A DNA stretch of 64,000 bases from Trileptium ribeirensis (GCA_030248225.1 JASANE010018413.1:1-64000), one strand, 5' to 3'. Numbered from the stretch's first letter, positions 13,101 to 28,100 are shown. Notes: generated by a model not told the origin, from the sequence alone. Made by a program: numbers and translations.

Positions 13101-16100
13101 CTGTTCAATAAGGCATAGAAGCAGCAAAACTAATAGTCAGATATCTAATACGCACTCTACAAAGGTTAACTCTGCCTCAGAACTGTTTACGAAACGTGAA
13201 CAACCTATCTGTGTAATATATGTATATATAAGAATCATAACAAAAGCACAGTAGTACAGAAAACATAAACAGAATTTGCTACAGACCGTATGACAGTCGT
13301 CCCTTTCGCACCACTCGCCTCGTCTCACCCATTGATATAACTACCTGTACACGAAAAGATACGTCTAAATACAGTGACGATTGTAAAACAGCACCCACGA
13401 AAACCCATATTAATTTATTTTGAGCCACAAATCTATTAATATACCGTTAGAAGTGGTAATGTCACGGATGACTATATATGGCGTCCGGCCCAACTTTGGC
13501 CTCAAATACCAATTGACCCAGGGGTCCTACATCAAATCTGTTGACACCTTACAGGTAGCTCCCCAGTAGCTCTATCTACGCACCAAAGTTTGACCAAAGT
13601 TTTGGAAATTTGCCCATTTGCTAAAGTCCCCCATGCCCCATAAGGACCCGACCAAAACAATTTATATACCCATAAATAAAGCTTCCTAAGACACATATTT
13701 CGATATCAAAATGATTAAAATCGGCTCAAGGGTTGCAGAGTTATGAGCAAAAATGGTCCATTTTAGCCATGTACCCCTGGGTACCCCCTTTGACCGCCTG
13801 TGGTGGGACGTGAGTGGGTCGAATCGGAATAAAACCTCCAAAAGGCACATCTAGATTATTGTAGCTTTCATATGATTCCTCACACGTCCATATCGGTTTC
13901 CGTTGAGATAACGAAGTCCTGTGTACAGAGAAAAAATAAACGGACTCCCATCTTTTTCACCATAGTGCGGTCCAGTGAGAATTCTTCGATTCCGAAGCTA
14001 GCACTTCCCCTTCTCCGAATTAAATTAAGACTCATTTGGCAGTTGGCAGAAAATTTAGGATTTTTGTCCACACTTCTCCATGCCCCCACTTAGCGAGTAG
14101 GCCCTCAGTTTCCACATTTGTGCGGAGATGCCGCTAATATGTACTGAAACTTTACAGCTCCTGGTTTTTTGTACTACAAAAGGTGTATTTTATTGAGCAG
14201 AGCGAAGCGAAGCGTTTTTATTTTCTGTCTGGGATTAAAAAGGTCGATGTCGTTCCGTTCGTTCGTTCGGTCCGACGGATCTCAACAACCACTGAACCGA
14301 TTTTAAAAACTTTTTTGTTTGAAAGCCTATCATGTCAGAGTGTGCATCTGATATTTGGGATTAAAAAATTTTGAGTGGTTAATTAGTAATTAGCTAATTA
14401 GTTAAGCTTATGCAGCTAAAATAGAGAATTTTGCAATATTTGTGTTATTTATTGAAATAGAATCGTTTCGATCAAACCATTATAGGTTTTTTGGGTCGAA
14501 GAATTCAAATATAATATTTTTACCAATGATAAAGCCCTATGCCCTATGCAATGTAGTTATTTGAAGAACATAAAATTGAGTACATTCGTAATGCCGCAGC
14601 CCAAGCTCCCTCACAAATGTAGTTCCACTACCGACTAGTCTCTCTATGGCTTTGACAGACGTACGAAAATCTCAATTTGGAACCTTAGATTTGGCGATGA
14701 TTTCAGACTAGCCATGGTCGCCCGTTTAGCTGTACCAGCAAATTCCTATTGTTGGTCAGTTTTCAGCAAAGTAAAATAGTCGATATTGCGTCGTGCAGTT
14801 CTCTCTAGAGAATAGTAAAATGAACTGATGAAGACACAATTGGTAACAGTTGTTTTTCGCATTATAGTAATGATGAAGCGCGGTGCAATTGCATAGCTAA
14901 CGAATTCTCGATTAAGCAGAGATTCAATTGACTGGGTATTGTCTCTTTATGTCTTATGAACTGTTTAGTTGAGATAGATAAAGAAAAAGCTGTTGGAGAA
15001 TTAAAGAGCTAATCAAAGGTTCTAGAGTGAACACAAAGACACGAAATATTATTTGTTATGCGAAATAGCATGAACAATGTTGCTGCACTTAGGTTTAGTT
15101 TATTTGTTAATTTTGACTAGGAAGTGAAAAAAATTTTATTTCAAATTTTGGCGTGCAGATATTCAAAAGTGGCGAAACCGGAAGTTTAATTCCAGTAAAA
15201 ATCAGCCGGAACCGGAATTCCGATCAGTTTCTGCTCAAATTAAATTAATGATTTTGTTACTAGCTGTCGAAATCTACCTCCAATTAATTCTAATGACATA
15301 TGTGTTATTTATCGTCGAAATCTACCGCAAATTAGATCTAAAGTAAATCCAGCCCGAGACAGTGACTCAGTCTGGAAATTTAGGATAAAGCATGACATCA
15401 ACATTTATTTATAATTTCCAGGAATCAAGTTAAATGTCATATGAAATAAGATACTAAGTAAATAAACGGAGACGGTTTTGTATCTGCTTTCCTATTCATG
15501 TTTGCTAAAACTGACAAAATATCTGTTGTTAGACGGTAATAACATTGGTACATAATTATTGCAATAACATTTATAGTTGTTTATAGTAGCAACTACATTG
15601 TTACGAAAAGAATAACTTGTGCTGTGTTAAACGCACTAACTAGTGAACTCAATTCTTAGTAACTTAATAATCCAGTCCAGATAATGCGTTGGCCAGCCAT
15701 CATGTCGCTATGAAGTGGCACATATTTTTGGCCAAACGTAGTGATAAGTGCTGAAGTTATATCAGTTTCATTAGTGAGCTATAAAATTACGGTTTGGTGC
15801 GGCACAAGTTGCTCGGGTGCAGTTTCATGTGTGCGGAAGGAAACTACGGAAATTATTATATAGCATTACGTAGAGAAATGGTTATTTGGATAGGTTTGAT
15901 TACAAAACCTGGCAAAATCACCATGGCCCGTTTCAGCTCACCTAATCGAAGTTCACTTTTTGTATAACTTACTCGTTACATTGCGTATATACTAATATTG
16001 ACAAGCTCAGGTTACATCTAACCTAACCTAGCACCTCTATGACTGTCCCAAAGAATTTGTATCGTAGGCCCATCATTTGTATACATCCCATTACCAAATG

Positions 16101-19100
16101 GTTAACAGCTTCTCTCTGGTATCCACAATATGAGAAAAACGGGACCCGGGACGGGACCGTAAGCAACCCGTGACCTGTTACTTATATTTGTATGGATATT
16201 CATATACGGTCTTAATTCAATTTCTACAGAAATTTTAATCTATGTGCTGGGTTGAAGTTAATGAGTATAAATATGATCAGTATAAGTTGATGAATTGCAG
16301 TTCGTTTATTATAAATACGAACTAGCTAAAAATTGTGTTCTGTAGCTACGGTAGAAGTTTTAGAAAATATTTACAATAGTCATGAAGCACGGTTAAAATT
16401 TAGCGCAGGCGAAGTCATCCAAAAGTAATGTAGACGCATATCCAAAATATATCGTAGCGTATCCGAATTATAATATTAAGCGAATAAGACTACTGCAAAG
16501 AACATTGATATGGTTGGGTCAGGCAGTTCTGCTCTTCAGGTCACTGCCAAGCTGTGACCTGAAGACAGGATTTCTACAGTTAGCCAGTTTTAAGTATCCG
16601 ATTTTGGTAACAATGAGACTGCAGATATGTCGACATAACAAGTCGACCTCAGTTCGCTTGAAAATAGACCGTTTGAATTGTTCGGTCGAATCACCCTGAT
16701 ATGATATTTACGCACATGAATTGGCCGATTGGGTTAGTCTTAATCAGACATGACGCGATGCAATCTTCCCATTTAGGTTTCCGTTTCAGATTTTCTTTGA
16801 AACTATCTCCATAATGTATGCACCGATTGTTATATTTGCCTTCTGTACCTGCCTAAAATTGAGGCTTTCAAAAATGCGATCGATACATATCTAAAGCACT
16901 AACTGAGCGTATATACGTTCTTGTGTTAGTGCTACACCATGCATTAGAAAAGGCTATACAATAGGCATGGTGTAGAAATGTTTACTAAGTTTGGCAGTGT
17001 ATAATTACAATGGCGATTACCATTGATTTTAGCAAGGGTCAATAACACGGAACAACTGAGCATGATAAACATGAAAACATTTATCAATATGCAGTTTGAA
17101 GTAATGAGTGCGATATTAGTTTTCTAGAAGAGTGAGCTAATGCGCTATACTAAATTTCAGTAATAGTGAACAATTGAGCATGAGAAATACGAAACATTTG
17201 TCAATATTCGGCGTAAAAACCGACAGCTGAGTTTCCATTTCCGATTGTACGCATTTTCCATTGGAGCTTGTTTTGGCAAGCGCACAGAGCAATTTAAGGC
17301 ATAATGACTGCAATATTGGTTTTCTAGAAGAGTAAGATAATGCACGTGTCCATCAGTATTGTGTAAACACTTGCTGCAAATGTCCAAAACTAAACAAATA
17401 ATGCACAGTCGTTTGGACACAGCGTATATATTGTCTCAAATTTCGTATGTACTCGAAAGAAAACATGAATAACCGCGGTTGCTTTTAGCTGTGACTACTA
17501 AGGCTTTCTCTCCGTCAAACACATGCAGTAGTGGTCAGTGCCACAACAAACACGGAAATGTTTTCGTATATGATGATGGAATGAATATTGCCGTCATTTT
17601 TGTTTGCACAATATTGTTGAGGAGATACTATATTGATTCTATGAAAAGACTCGCTCAGTATATCAGGGGATGCCTATACCGATGGATCCTGACCCTATGT
17701 TACATAATGTTTTTGGATATGCATTTCAGACTGGATGCGCGCCTATGGGAACTTGGTTTTATAAATCTACAAGTCTACTAAAGTGGAAATAAGGACACTG
17801 TGGCGCTGAAATGTTTTAAAAATACTGGTACTTTGTCCTTAATGTATTGCCGTGATATTTTCTTTATAGGACTTTCAAGAGTTCAATGATTACTTTATTT
17901 ATAGGTCGTCATGGAGTATGTCGGGTTTTCTTAGCACGTTAAATGCATTTCGTTCAGAATATCATCGAGTACAGAACCGGGTTCCGGTTGCGGCTAGTTT
18001 TTACTGGAATCGGAGTAAAAGGTTCCATGGCTTTTGGACACCTGCATAGCGTATTTTATAATAAATGTTTTTCCATTTCCAGTTTAAATTAGCTAAGAAA
18101 ATAAAACATAACTGAAACTATATTCGTCATGTCTATTTGTATAACATAAAAACCAAATTATTCTGTCTTTGTGTTATCTTATCTCAGATACCTCTGCCGA
18201 GATCTTTTAATTTCCCAATGACCGCTGCTCGCACTGTGTTACAACACTGCTCGCTTGAAATACGACAGCCATTTTTGACTCATACCGCGATATAGTGGGT
18301 GTAAAAGTTTTTTTTATTTCATCGTATGTTTTACTGATGGCCTGATGTGCCTCGAACGTATAGTAACCATATCTATAATTATTTTTGCGTATAGCCAAAG
18401 TTGTAGAGTCGCCAATTACATTGTTCAAAGAGATGTCCTTTGAACATTTTTTCAAGCACTTTCGTATAAGTAGTTCGAATTGTTGAGAAGGAAACAAAGT
18501 TTGACTAAAAATTCTCATTAACAGATTATTTCTTATTATACTATAGGATACGTTGTGAAAACGGGTCACAAGACACGATAGCAAGCAGTAACTTGACCAC
18601 TTCTAGCGAAATACCACGACCTGCAGTTCGAGTCTCGACTCCACGTCAAGTAGCAGCGAAAGCTCAGCTACAGTTGTCAGGAACAAGCACAGTCTCAACG
18701 TTAAATCACCACCAACAAAATGGAATCAATATAGTAGTACCAAGTGCTTCTACCTCGTGCCCGAACGCAATTCCGTCATTCGCAACGTCAGCACCCGTTG
18801 TTTTACAACCACAGCCAAACGTCGAGTCACGGCGGACTATACTTGTCCCAGCGATGAACGACAATTGCGCTCCCCCACAAACTGCGTTAGTATTTTTGCC
18901 TCTTATAAGCATACATATTATATTAAATGTACATATAAATACAAACTAGTGAAGCTCGCTTGCGAGCCAGAATTCGAGTGGTGAGAACAATCCCGGAAGT
19001 CTGTTGTAGAAAGCACACACAAACAAAGCCTACACACAGTACGCAGGTGCAGCATTATATAAACCGTGAGTGATAAGTCATAGTTCCGCCCGCCTCTTTT

Positions 19101-22100
19101 GATAGCCAACGTATGCAGTAGACAAAACATCATACAACAAGTACAAAAACAATGAACTAACAATTTAATAATTCAATAAAACCCTAAATTGACCGTGAGA
19201 AGAACGTTGAAGAATTCAAACCGACACTTTATGCATGAGTAAACTTAAGCCGCGTCCCTTACCATCCTCTTTTGACAAAAGCGATTGCCATTCAGTTGTT
19301 CACTGAACACAAATTTCATTTTTGCGTTAAAGAACAGAAATTAGTCCCTTTTATATTCCATACATTATAATTTGAAAATGTTTGCGAACACATTGGTGTT
19401 AAAGTACAGGGGGCGAATTGCATTCGCTAATGGCGTTATGGAATAGAAAAATGTCGAAATTGGATACGGCTATTGAAATCCGAGTTTTGTTCGCTAACAA
19501 CGTTTTGTATATGGTGTCAAAAGAGGATGGTTTGGGGCACATCTTAAGTTTACTCTTGCATTAGAAAAATCTCATTTTTCATACCAAGTATGAAGCAGAA
19601 GTGTGAAAAATATTTGCCACACAATATTCTTGACACTCGCAGTGAGTTTACCTGGCCAGAAAGCCCCATATAAGACACTAAAAGCAACAATAAACACAGA
19701 TTCAGGTGCTTTTCCCACGACTTCTCACCAAAAATTTCGAAAACGTCATTTTTTATGCCAAGTATGAACCAGAAGTGTAAAAAATATTTGCCCAACAATA
19801 TTTTTAACACTGCAATGAGTTTATCTGCCCAGAAAACCCCATATAAGACACTAAAAGCAACAAAAAACACACATTTAGGTGCATTTCCCACGACTTTTCA
19901 CCAAATATGAAATTTGGCGCCAACTATAAGCTTATAGACTCCAGATTGGGAAGTAGTTGAAAAACTTGATATATATCATTGGAAAGCCCTGGTAAAGCTA
20001 CATGGAATAGGCCTATTAGTTTGCGGATATCTCGTTTACTTATTGAGAAAAGTCGCAAAAACTGGAGGGGGTGCCCGAAAAATGGGCTAAAATGACGTCA
20101 TTTTGCCCCATAAGTTTTCCCACGGGAAAAAATCAAAAATCGGGCTACGTCAATATAACTAAATCGCCCATTGCGGTTCGAATGAGCCATCGTACATCAA
20201 AATCGGCCCAACAGTTATCGAGATCCAGGTGCGACAGACACACACACAGACAGGACCTCCTCACCCCCCCCCCTCCAGAGCCAACATTGAAAATTCTCGT
20301 TCCACTCGAATTCAAGTATGGGTTATATATTCACCTTTCAGCAAGAAATCGAAATGTTTTTATTTTAAAACTGTTTATGTTTCAGTTGTTGTATTTCAAT
20401 GATTTAGTCAATTTTGTTTAAGTTTTGAATTAATTTTTGGCATTGTTCATGCTGTTTAGCTAAAAATGTTCTCTAATTTGCGTAACCTTGTTCATTTCCG
20501 ATTTACAGTAAGTAGTATATATGCAATAGCTTTTGCATTAATGGTACTGCCATCAAGTAAGCAAAATTACTCCATAACGCCTAGCATTTACTATTGGCTC
20601 GTAAAAAGGGAAAAGATTTTTAAATTTTAGACACGGAGTTTTGAGCACTTTACACTGGGACGCATGCATGTGTAATCGGATTGTATGCGCATCATTTTAC
20701 CGTGTCCGTCCCTTTGGCCAGTTTTTAATATCTCCGGAAGCTATAAAGATATGCGCATAGGGGCTTTTGTACATGAAAGCCTATAGTCTCTAGCTAGTCC
20801 GAACCTCGGAAATTATAGCCGCCCCCCCGGCTCACCCGCCGGGGAGTGCTGAATTTTGCCGGGGGCCCAATTTTTTTTCCGGATTTTGTCGCGTTTACAC
20901 GTTAATTTTTGTCAGCTGGGGGCTTTGAGCCGGAGGGTACCCGAATTTTGGCGGGGGTACCTCCGTTTTGCCGTAGGGCAGCCGAAAATGCCGGGGCCCT
21001 ATCCAACTTTGGACTAGCCAGAGTCTGGCGTCCACGAGCCCATATGGATGTAGTGTAACTAATCCACTCATGGAGTAAGGCATAACTCCTTTCCCACCAT
21101 TTGTGTTACCGAGGGGGGAACACGATTTCAGTTATATCTCATCTGAAACTGATTTGGACGAGATCTACAACTTAGTTGGCCAAGATTTCTTTGGCATACT
21201 CGTAGATAAGGACATGTCAACACAAATTTGTGGTCCAAAGGTTAGTAATAAGCGTAATATGGTCACTATAAAGGTTTTTGGGGTTACTCAAAACCGTGCC
21301 TAATTCATTTCAATATATCTGTAACCTATATATCATTGTTCTATACTCTCTGCCAGCTGAAATGCAACTGTGACCAATTTACCCTTTTGTAATGGTTCTG
21401 TCTAACACCTGGTAAACTCCCTCTTCCTCTTTGAATCGTGCATGTTTATGTGATTTTGTACCTATTGCTGCTATTTGTTTAGTTTGCTAATATAAAGATT
21501 TTCGAAGATGCCAGAAACGATGACGTGATTCATTCAGACGTATCTGTGATTATAAGCCTAACTCGCTCGCAGCTATACCACTTTATCCGCACGCTTGTGT
21601 TGACACATCGTTTAGGTGTATTTCGCTTTAATGTTGTGGGTTATGGAAGATGGTGAGTATAGCTTTTTGATACACATGTTAAATGTGTGTTAAAAAGGTA
21701 CACATTCTTTCAAGGGGTAGTTTGCAGTATACTAGGCTATCTCGCTCTGTTTCATCGCCATGCGAGGCTTGCTAAGTGGTGTTTATTTCTATATCTAAAT
21801 AAAAGAACAAAAAGAAGATAAATACAAATATAAGAATAGCATATAAAAAGTTTTTTATTGTGCAGACGTTAAAAGTTTGTTTTGGCAAAACGGTTTCTTC
21901 TCCTTGAAGCGGCATCTTTGACAACCCACGTGTGGAAAGTTGGGTGTATAATGATTGGTTGTTTTGATAAATTAGGTTGTTATTTGTTTCAGTGTATAGA
22001 TGCAAGCTTGTTACGCATGAAATTATCTAAGCTTTTTGAAGAAATAGGTTGGATTCTTATGCCTAGGTCATGAGCTATTTATTTTGTATCAACACTCGTG

Positions 22101-25100
22101 TCTAGATTTTAGGCAAAGATATTCGTCACCCAGTAATATAAAGCGATAGAAGTTACATCAAACAAACTGAATAATAAAAGGTGCAAAGTTAGGAAACAAT
22201 GTATTTAGGGGTTTTAATAAAATTCAGCAAAATTAATAACGCAGCTAGTGTTAGGGAGATTTACTTGCCTTTGTGTTTGCTGTCATATACGCGACGGTGC
22301 TTGACGCGCATACACATGGGTTGTTATTTTGTCATGAGCTATCTCACGATCGGAAAAGAAATGAATACAAACAAATCACGATGTTCCCTTTTATACGCGT
22401 ACAAGATTTGCGATACAGCAGCGCTTAGGCGCTATTCGCTGTCACTATTTTGCGATATTGCATCGCAGTTTGCTGACCACATACACATAAAACGCCGCTG
22501 CCAATAACGTTTATTAGTATGCTATATACAAATAGCCTTCGAACATTAGCAGCTGTCCGATTCAGCATGTTATTTGATGAACGCGGATAACCGTTCGAAT
22601 AGCACTGATTTGAGTTTCATGCTATGACTGTGCATGTGATACTACAGCATCAGCCAAACATGACCGCTGCTATCGCAGCAACATTATGGGAAATACAGTG
22701 CCACGATTTCTGTCTGTCTATCGACTCCATATGCCTATATTCATAAAAATAACGTCAACTACACATCGTATTTTAACTGTTGAACATAGTTACTTGACGC
22801 TGTATGCTATTTTTGTTCAAGCTTTGTCTTTGTTTTGTTCGCCGCAGAAAAAATCCAGCGAGAATGCTGGGGTGTAAGGAGATGTGCCCTGCCAAACATC
22901 TGGTAGTCTGAGACCAAAACCCCCAGGTTATATATTGCTCCCGCCATCTCCCATCCCCAAAAATTCTCGCAACCCCCAAAACTTCAGATTAAATCTGAGA
23001 CACTGCTTTCATAGTGAATTTATATAATATTCCTATTTCACTTTTTATGCGACATCACTACCCCAAGTCATATAAAGTGATGTTGATAATCACGACTGTC
23101 TCTGCGCAGCATCCAATTCCATCTGTTAATATTACTTGAGTGACAAACTGGGAGATATTACTGCTGAAATGAGCTTGCATTGTACTTGTTTCCAGGTCAT
23201 GCTTTTTGGCTCTGGTACTCGTGCTCGTATAGTATTCTGTTTTAGTACTTACGTTATTTTCATCAATTTACAATACCTATGTGGGAATACTGCACTTACA
23301 GGTCAACTAGCGTATCCCTACACACGAACGATACTCAAGAAGTCAAGCAGGAGCCTGTGGATATGCATGCTGTTCCGCTAGATTCAACGCCATTAGTTCC
23401 ACGAGTTGCTTTAATAACAAACAGTCAAGAATCTGAAATATCTCACTTCGCTCCATATTGCCAATCAAATGGACTGTCCAGCCACCGAAACTCAACGAAT
23501 ACAGCCGAAAGCCAAACCACAGTAAATGGAACTCTTCATTATGGTGCTGGCGATCACTTGTCTCAAGTGTCCTCACACCTCACTCAGCATTCTCAGGCTC
23601 AAAACATTGCGCAGACATTTACATCTGATTCTCAGGCATCTTCTGCTGTAGTAGACGACGATGTCGTGATAGTAGAAGATCCAGATGAGGACGTATGTTA
23701 TTTCTTAAATTTATTGCTAAATATATTTACTGTGCGTCGCAATTATTTGGCTAAGTTAAAGGTCACTGCCTCGCTCAATGTTTTTTAATGTTAGGGCTTG
23801 AAGTGATCAAAAATGTGTTCCAGAAGAGGATTAGTTAATCACCCATCGCATCTAGAGTAAGTCTTTGAGACCGTAGGGTTTTATAATGTTTTGTCAGAGA
23901 TTTATACTGTTGCCTTCAGCAATAAATTTCGAACCTGACCGCTTGGAGATTAAGTCATGAGTTGAAACAATTATATTTAACCATACGGCGCTATTCGTAC
24001 AATAATGTTACTGCACAGACATGATTGTTTTACTACAAGCAGATATTCCATTCTGAATACATCGGGATAGCAAATACTAAAACTTGTGAAGACTTTGGAT
24101 TACTGAAAAAGAACGTAGCGTTACGATATGTTTATGCTTTTCAAACTCCATAAATTGAAGTTGTGTCAAACCTGATCTATTTTAACAATGGTGGCAGGTA
24201 GTGTGTATGAGTTCGCTTTATATTCTCTTGGTGCATATCCTAGAGTTTATATAAATTTATTGATTATGCATCAGTTTTAGTCGAAAACCTATTTAAAAAA
24301 GTTTAAAACCGGTAATAGCGTGAAGTCCAGCTATCTGTCGTCGCGTTGCGTTTCAGATATATTTTGATACAATAGTCCAACACTAAATTCCTACCACGTA
24401 CTGAGTTGATCAACGTTAGAACAGAAAATTCGCAGACGAGAGATCTATGAAAGAGCCGTTAAGTTTACTATGTACCAGCAGAGGAATAGTTGATGTAATT
24501 ATTTATTACTAATCCCAACGGTGATTATTGTAAGAAAATGGTTATAGGTATTTATAATTAAAATTGTGTTACATAAATTAATAGCTGATCCAGAAAACAT
24601 GTGCGCAGCATAAATGCGTGTGATCTGGGCTCTTGGTAGCCGTCTGCAAACTCGCACGTCTGCCCTGAAAGACCGCTGTGGACCCTGACTGCGCAAGGCG
24701 TCTTATGTACGAAACAAGCAAAAGTGCAGAATTTAATATAACTGTTAGCTGCAAATTTTGATGCATTGAGGCTGTTTATATGTAGGTGTGTCACGCTTTT
24801 CTCATGTTCTAGCACTGGTTAACGTTATAATGTTAATGTAGATAATATTGGTCTCGAATAAAGGTATAAAATTAACGAATAAATTCTTTCGTATAACAGC
24901 TATATATTATGATTTAAGAATCACCTGGCGTAACATAGGTATTCCGCATAGGCCGCGGGATCATTTCAGCAGAGAAAAGGTATACTACCTATCCTCCTCC
25001 GAGGAGTGAGAAGCCATCGAAAAAATATCTTAACATAGCTTAAAAATGGGAGTTTATTTTCGAACTTATTATGAGTCTCATCAACGTTTCTAGGTTTGAT

Positions 25101-28100
25101 ATGAAAATACATATGTATATCGCTTCCAATACTTGTTGTAACAGTCGGAGTCTGTGCATACAGGCGCTAGCATTTTGTGTATATACAATGCTCCACTAAT
25201 TTACTGTCGCTTTAGAAGCGAGCGAGCAGCGTGTGAACAAAAAACAAACTATAGAATTTTAAAATAAATTTTTATTTTCTTCCTAACGAATAACTGGCTA
25301 GCAGCGGTCTATTGTGGCGAGTACTGTATTATACAGGTTGAGGAGCATGGTTTTTAAAGTTAGCTTTGTAGGCCGCCACCATTGTTAGTTTGTTACTGCT
25401 GGTGACCAATTAACTGGTTTGATTCAAATTTTCATAGAAATTTATTGTGACATAGAGCCACTGAGGGTGCGAAGAAAATTTCTCTACTTAACTATCGGTG
25501 TCACTCATAGGCATCTTGGGATGGATGGTTTCACGATTTTTTCTGTTCGATAGCAAATATGATGACGATGTGTCATCTAGTGTTGAACTTTAATAACTCG
25601 AACATCATCTTTCTCAGTGTTCTTCGCCAAGTCTGGCCGTATGAATGCCAGTGTTTCGTAGCCCATATCTCGCGCGACACCAGTCACAAAGCGTGTTACT
25701 CGTACCAAACATAATGAGAACCACTATGTAGGTCACACCACGCTCGCTCCGTTGCATCCTGCCTTGCTGCGAGACAGTAGTGTAATCCATTTCAGCAAAA
25801 TCGTTGCATTAAACGTCTTCCATGTGTACAAAAGCTTTTTTAGGACAAACTCTTTTGTATTGTTGTTAATGCCACATTATTCAATAATAAAGCTTTGCAT
25901 ACATTACATACGCTATAATGCAAAATCTTTATGTAAACGCTGTATTTTTATGTGGAAAAAAGCTTGTTTCCCTGTTTTCTGAGACAGTTAAGTTTGTGCA
26001 ATTTACAATCGTCTAGTTTAACCTGGTTGTTTAAGATCATGTTGGCTCAGAATTGGTGAATCTGTGACTCCTGACTTTATGTGGAAAAAAGCTTGTTTCC
26101 CTGTTTTCTGAGACAGTTAAGTTTGTGCAATTTACAATCGTCTAGTTTAACCTGGTTGTTTAAGATCATGTTGGCTCAGAATTGGTGAATCTGTGACTCC
26201 TGACAAAAGTTTAGTCTTTCTAGCTCAAATTCCCGCGGAATTTGCTTCCCTCCGGAAAACCTAGGAGTTTCGGTGGGCCTCTGGCAATAGGGAGTGCAAG
26301 TCTGACCCCGAATTCGGGGGTATATATTACCTGTTATATTAATATAGTATATTAATTTAATGTATTCAAAATGTAGTGGAGATTGTGGGTTGCAGGGGCG
26401 AAATGTTTTAAATTCTGTCTGTGTGTGTGTGATCGGCCATAACTCGGCAACGACTTACCGATTTTCATTATCTTGGGCTCATTCGAACCAGCATAGTTGA
26501 TTTACCGGGTACATCTCCGAGCGTTTTTTATTTTGGGTCTGCTTCCAGGGTCACGGTTCAAAAGGTGGGAGTTTTTACCCCATTTTAGTACCCTTCACGG
26601 AAGCAAGGTTATTTTTATCTTAACATTCGAATTTTTCTCGGGATGCTTTTATTTCATAGTAAAACGATAAATGTCGATGCCACTTTTTTCGATTAAGGCT
26701 CCGGCTCTGGATTTATGGGGTTTGAGGTACGGGGGTATGGCGCCCCAATGATTCCTCGACCCAAAATTTGAAAATTTATTATGACGTCTTGGGTAGCTGT
26801 AAGTTTTACCTGGGGCTTTTCGGGCATGGGAAACTCAGTACTGATATTGGTTTTGCTCTGTGACTCATGCTTCCATGGGTACGTGGGAATGACACCCCAT
26901 GGTAAGACGTTAAAATGAGGTTTTCACCTCATTTTAGTACCCTTCACTGAAGGTTATTTTTATCTAAACTTTCGAATTTTTTCTGGTTTTTTTGTTTCAT
27001 AGTAAAATAATAAATGCCGATGCCTCTTTTTGTTTTTCGATTAAGGCTCCGGTTCTGGAGATATTTTACTTCATAGTAAAATGATAAATGACAATGTATC
27101 TTTTTGTTTTTCGATTAAGGCTCCGGTTCTGGAGTTATGGCACCCTCGTGGTTCCTCGACCCAAAATTAGAAAATTTGTTGTGACGTCCTGGGCGGTTGA
27201 AATGTTTCACATGGGAGTTTCCGGCATGGGAAACTCATTGCCGGTGTTGGTTGTACTCTGCGACCCATGGTTCTATAGGTCGGGGTATGTTGCCGCCATG
27301 GTTTATCGACCCAAAATTCCTAATTTAACTGTTATGTCCTGTTAGGTTGCTGATAGCTTGCATTGGGGGGGGGGGTTGTGGCATGGCAAACTTATTGTCG
27401 GTGTTAGTTTTGTTCTAACTTGTACGGTATTGTGTGATATCCACATATAGCATATCGACGTATGCTATCGAGAGCTCATTGGCTATGTACGCAAAAGGCG
27501 TAGGTGTACCTATGCTTCACTACGTTCTGCAATCTCGATAGAGTTCTAGTATTATATGATATATTTTATATGAATGTTGTATATATATAATGCATATTAT
27601 GGATGTGTTGTTTTATATACATATCTGCGTCAGTGCTACTATATATTGCGGTTTAGATGGGCGACAAGTGCCAATGTTTGCTAAAATTGCACATTACGTT
27701 GGTCGGAGATAAGTTTCTCGGGTATAAAATCAAAAATTTAAAGGGTCAAACGCCCGAGTGGGGTGGACGCAGCCAATGGGAGTCAGCTGCCGGAGACTAG
27801 TGATAAGCCCCCTTCCCCTCCTATGGCGGAGCCCTTTGGCAAAAGAACTGACAATTGTTTTCTAAAATTCTATCCAAAAGTTAAACATTATATATTTATA
27901 TAAAAATAATTGATAAAGCATTTTTGCTTGATTGACATCCTAGCGGGTAAAGATAAATTCGTTTCAATTTCTTAATCACCGCGGTCGCAGCTGAAAATAA
28001 AAATAAACAATCATTTAATTATAGCAGACTATGTCGTAAACGACAACAGCAATATTAGATTTATAATTCATCGTCATTTAATATTTTAGATAACACAGCT

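Larger units (their letters stand above)
1157..18546. other. 17.4 kb intron of the MORC-like gene
   Basis: This is the intron between the two halves of the CW finger. It holds the minus-strand receptor gene (3787-10141), a foldback element (11216-11997), two copies of a 0.45-0.49 kb dispersed repeat (5985-6469 and 14188-14639), an older repeat (about 4370-4830) and fragments of other repeats. The remaining stretches (1157-3100, 6470-8737, 12000-13440, 14640-16900, 17450-18546) are AT-rich with no exon I can support. Confidence 0.6.
23693..28089. other. 4.4 kb intron of the MORC-like gene
   Basis: Contains the exact 129 bp duplication (25947-26204), a possible copy of repeat A (about 25545-25690) and the first satellite block (about 26540-27545). 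The rest is AT-rich without a supported exon. GTCTGACCCCGAATTCGGGG at about 26300 recurs in altered form near 28975 and 48355. Confidence 0.5.

Noticed and set aside
18207..18584. 125-codon minus-strand frame
   Set aside because: It opens at a non-ATG codon, overlaps the supported plus-strand exon at 18547 and has no recognisable domain.
21114..21131. Alternative upstream acceptor for the 21132 exon
   Set aside because: It is in phase, but ACCGAG is a weaker acceptor than GATTTCAG. Kept only as an alternative.
24558..24815. Minus-strand frame with several cysteines
   Set aside because: Cysteine spacing fits no known domain and there is no splice context.
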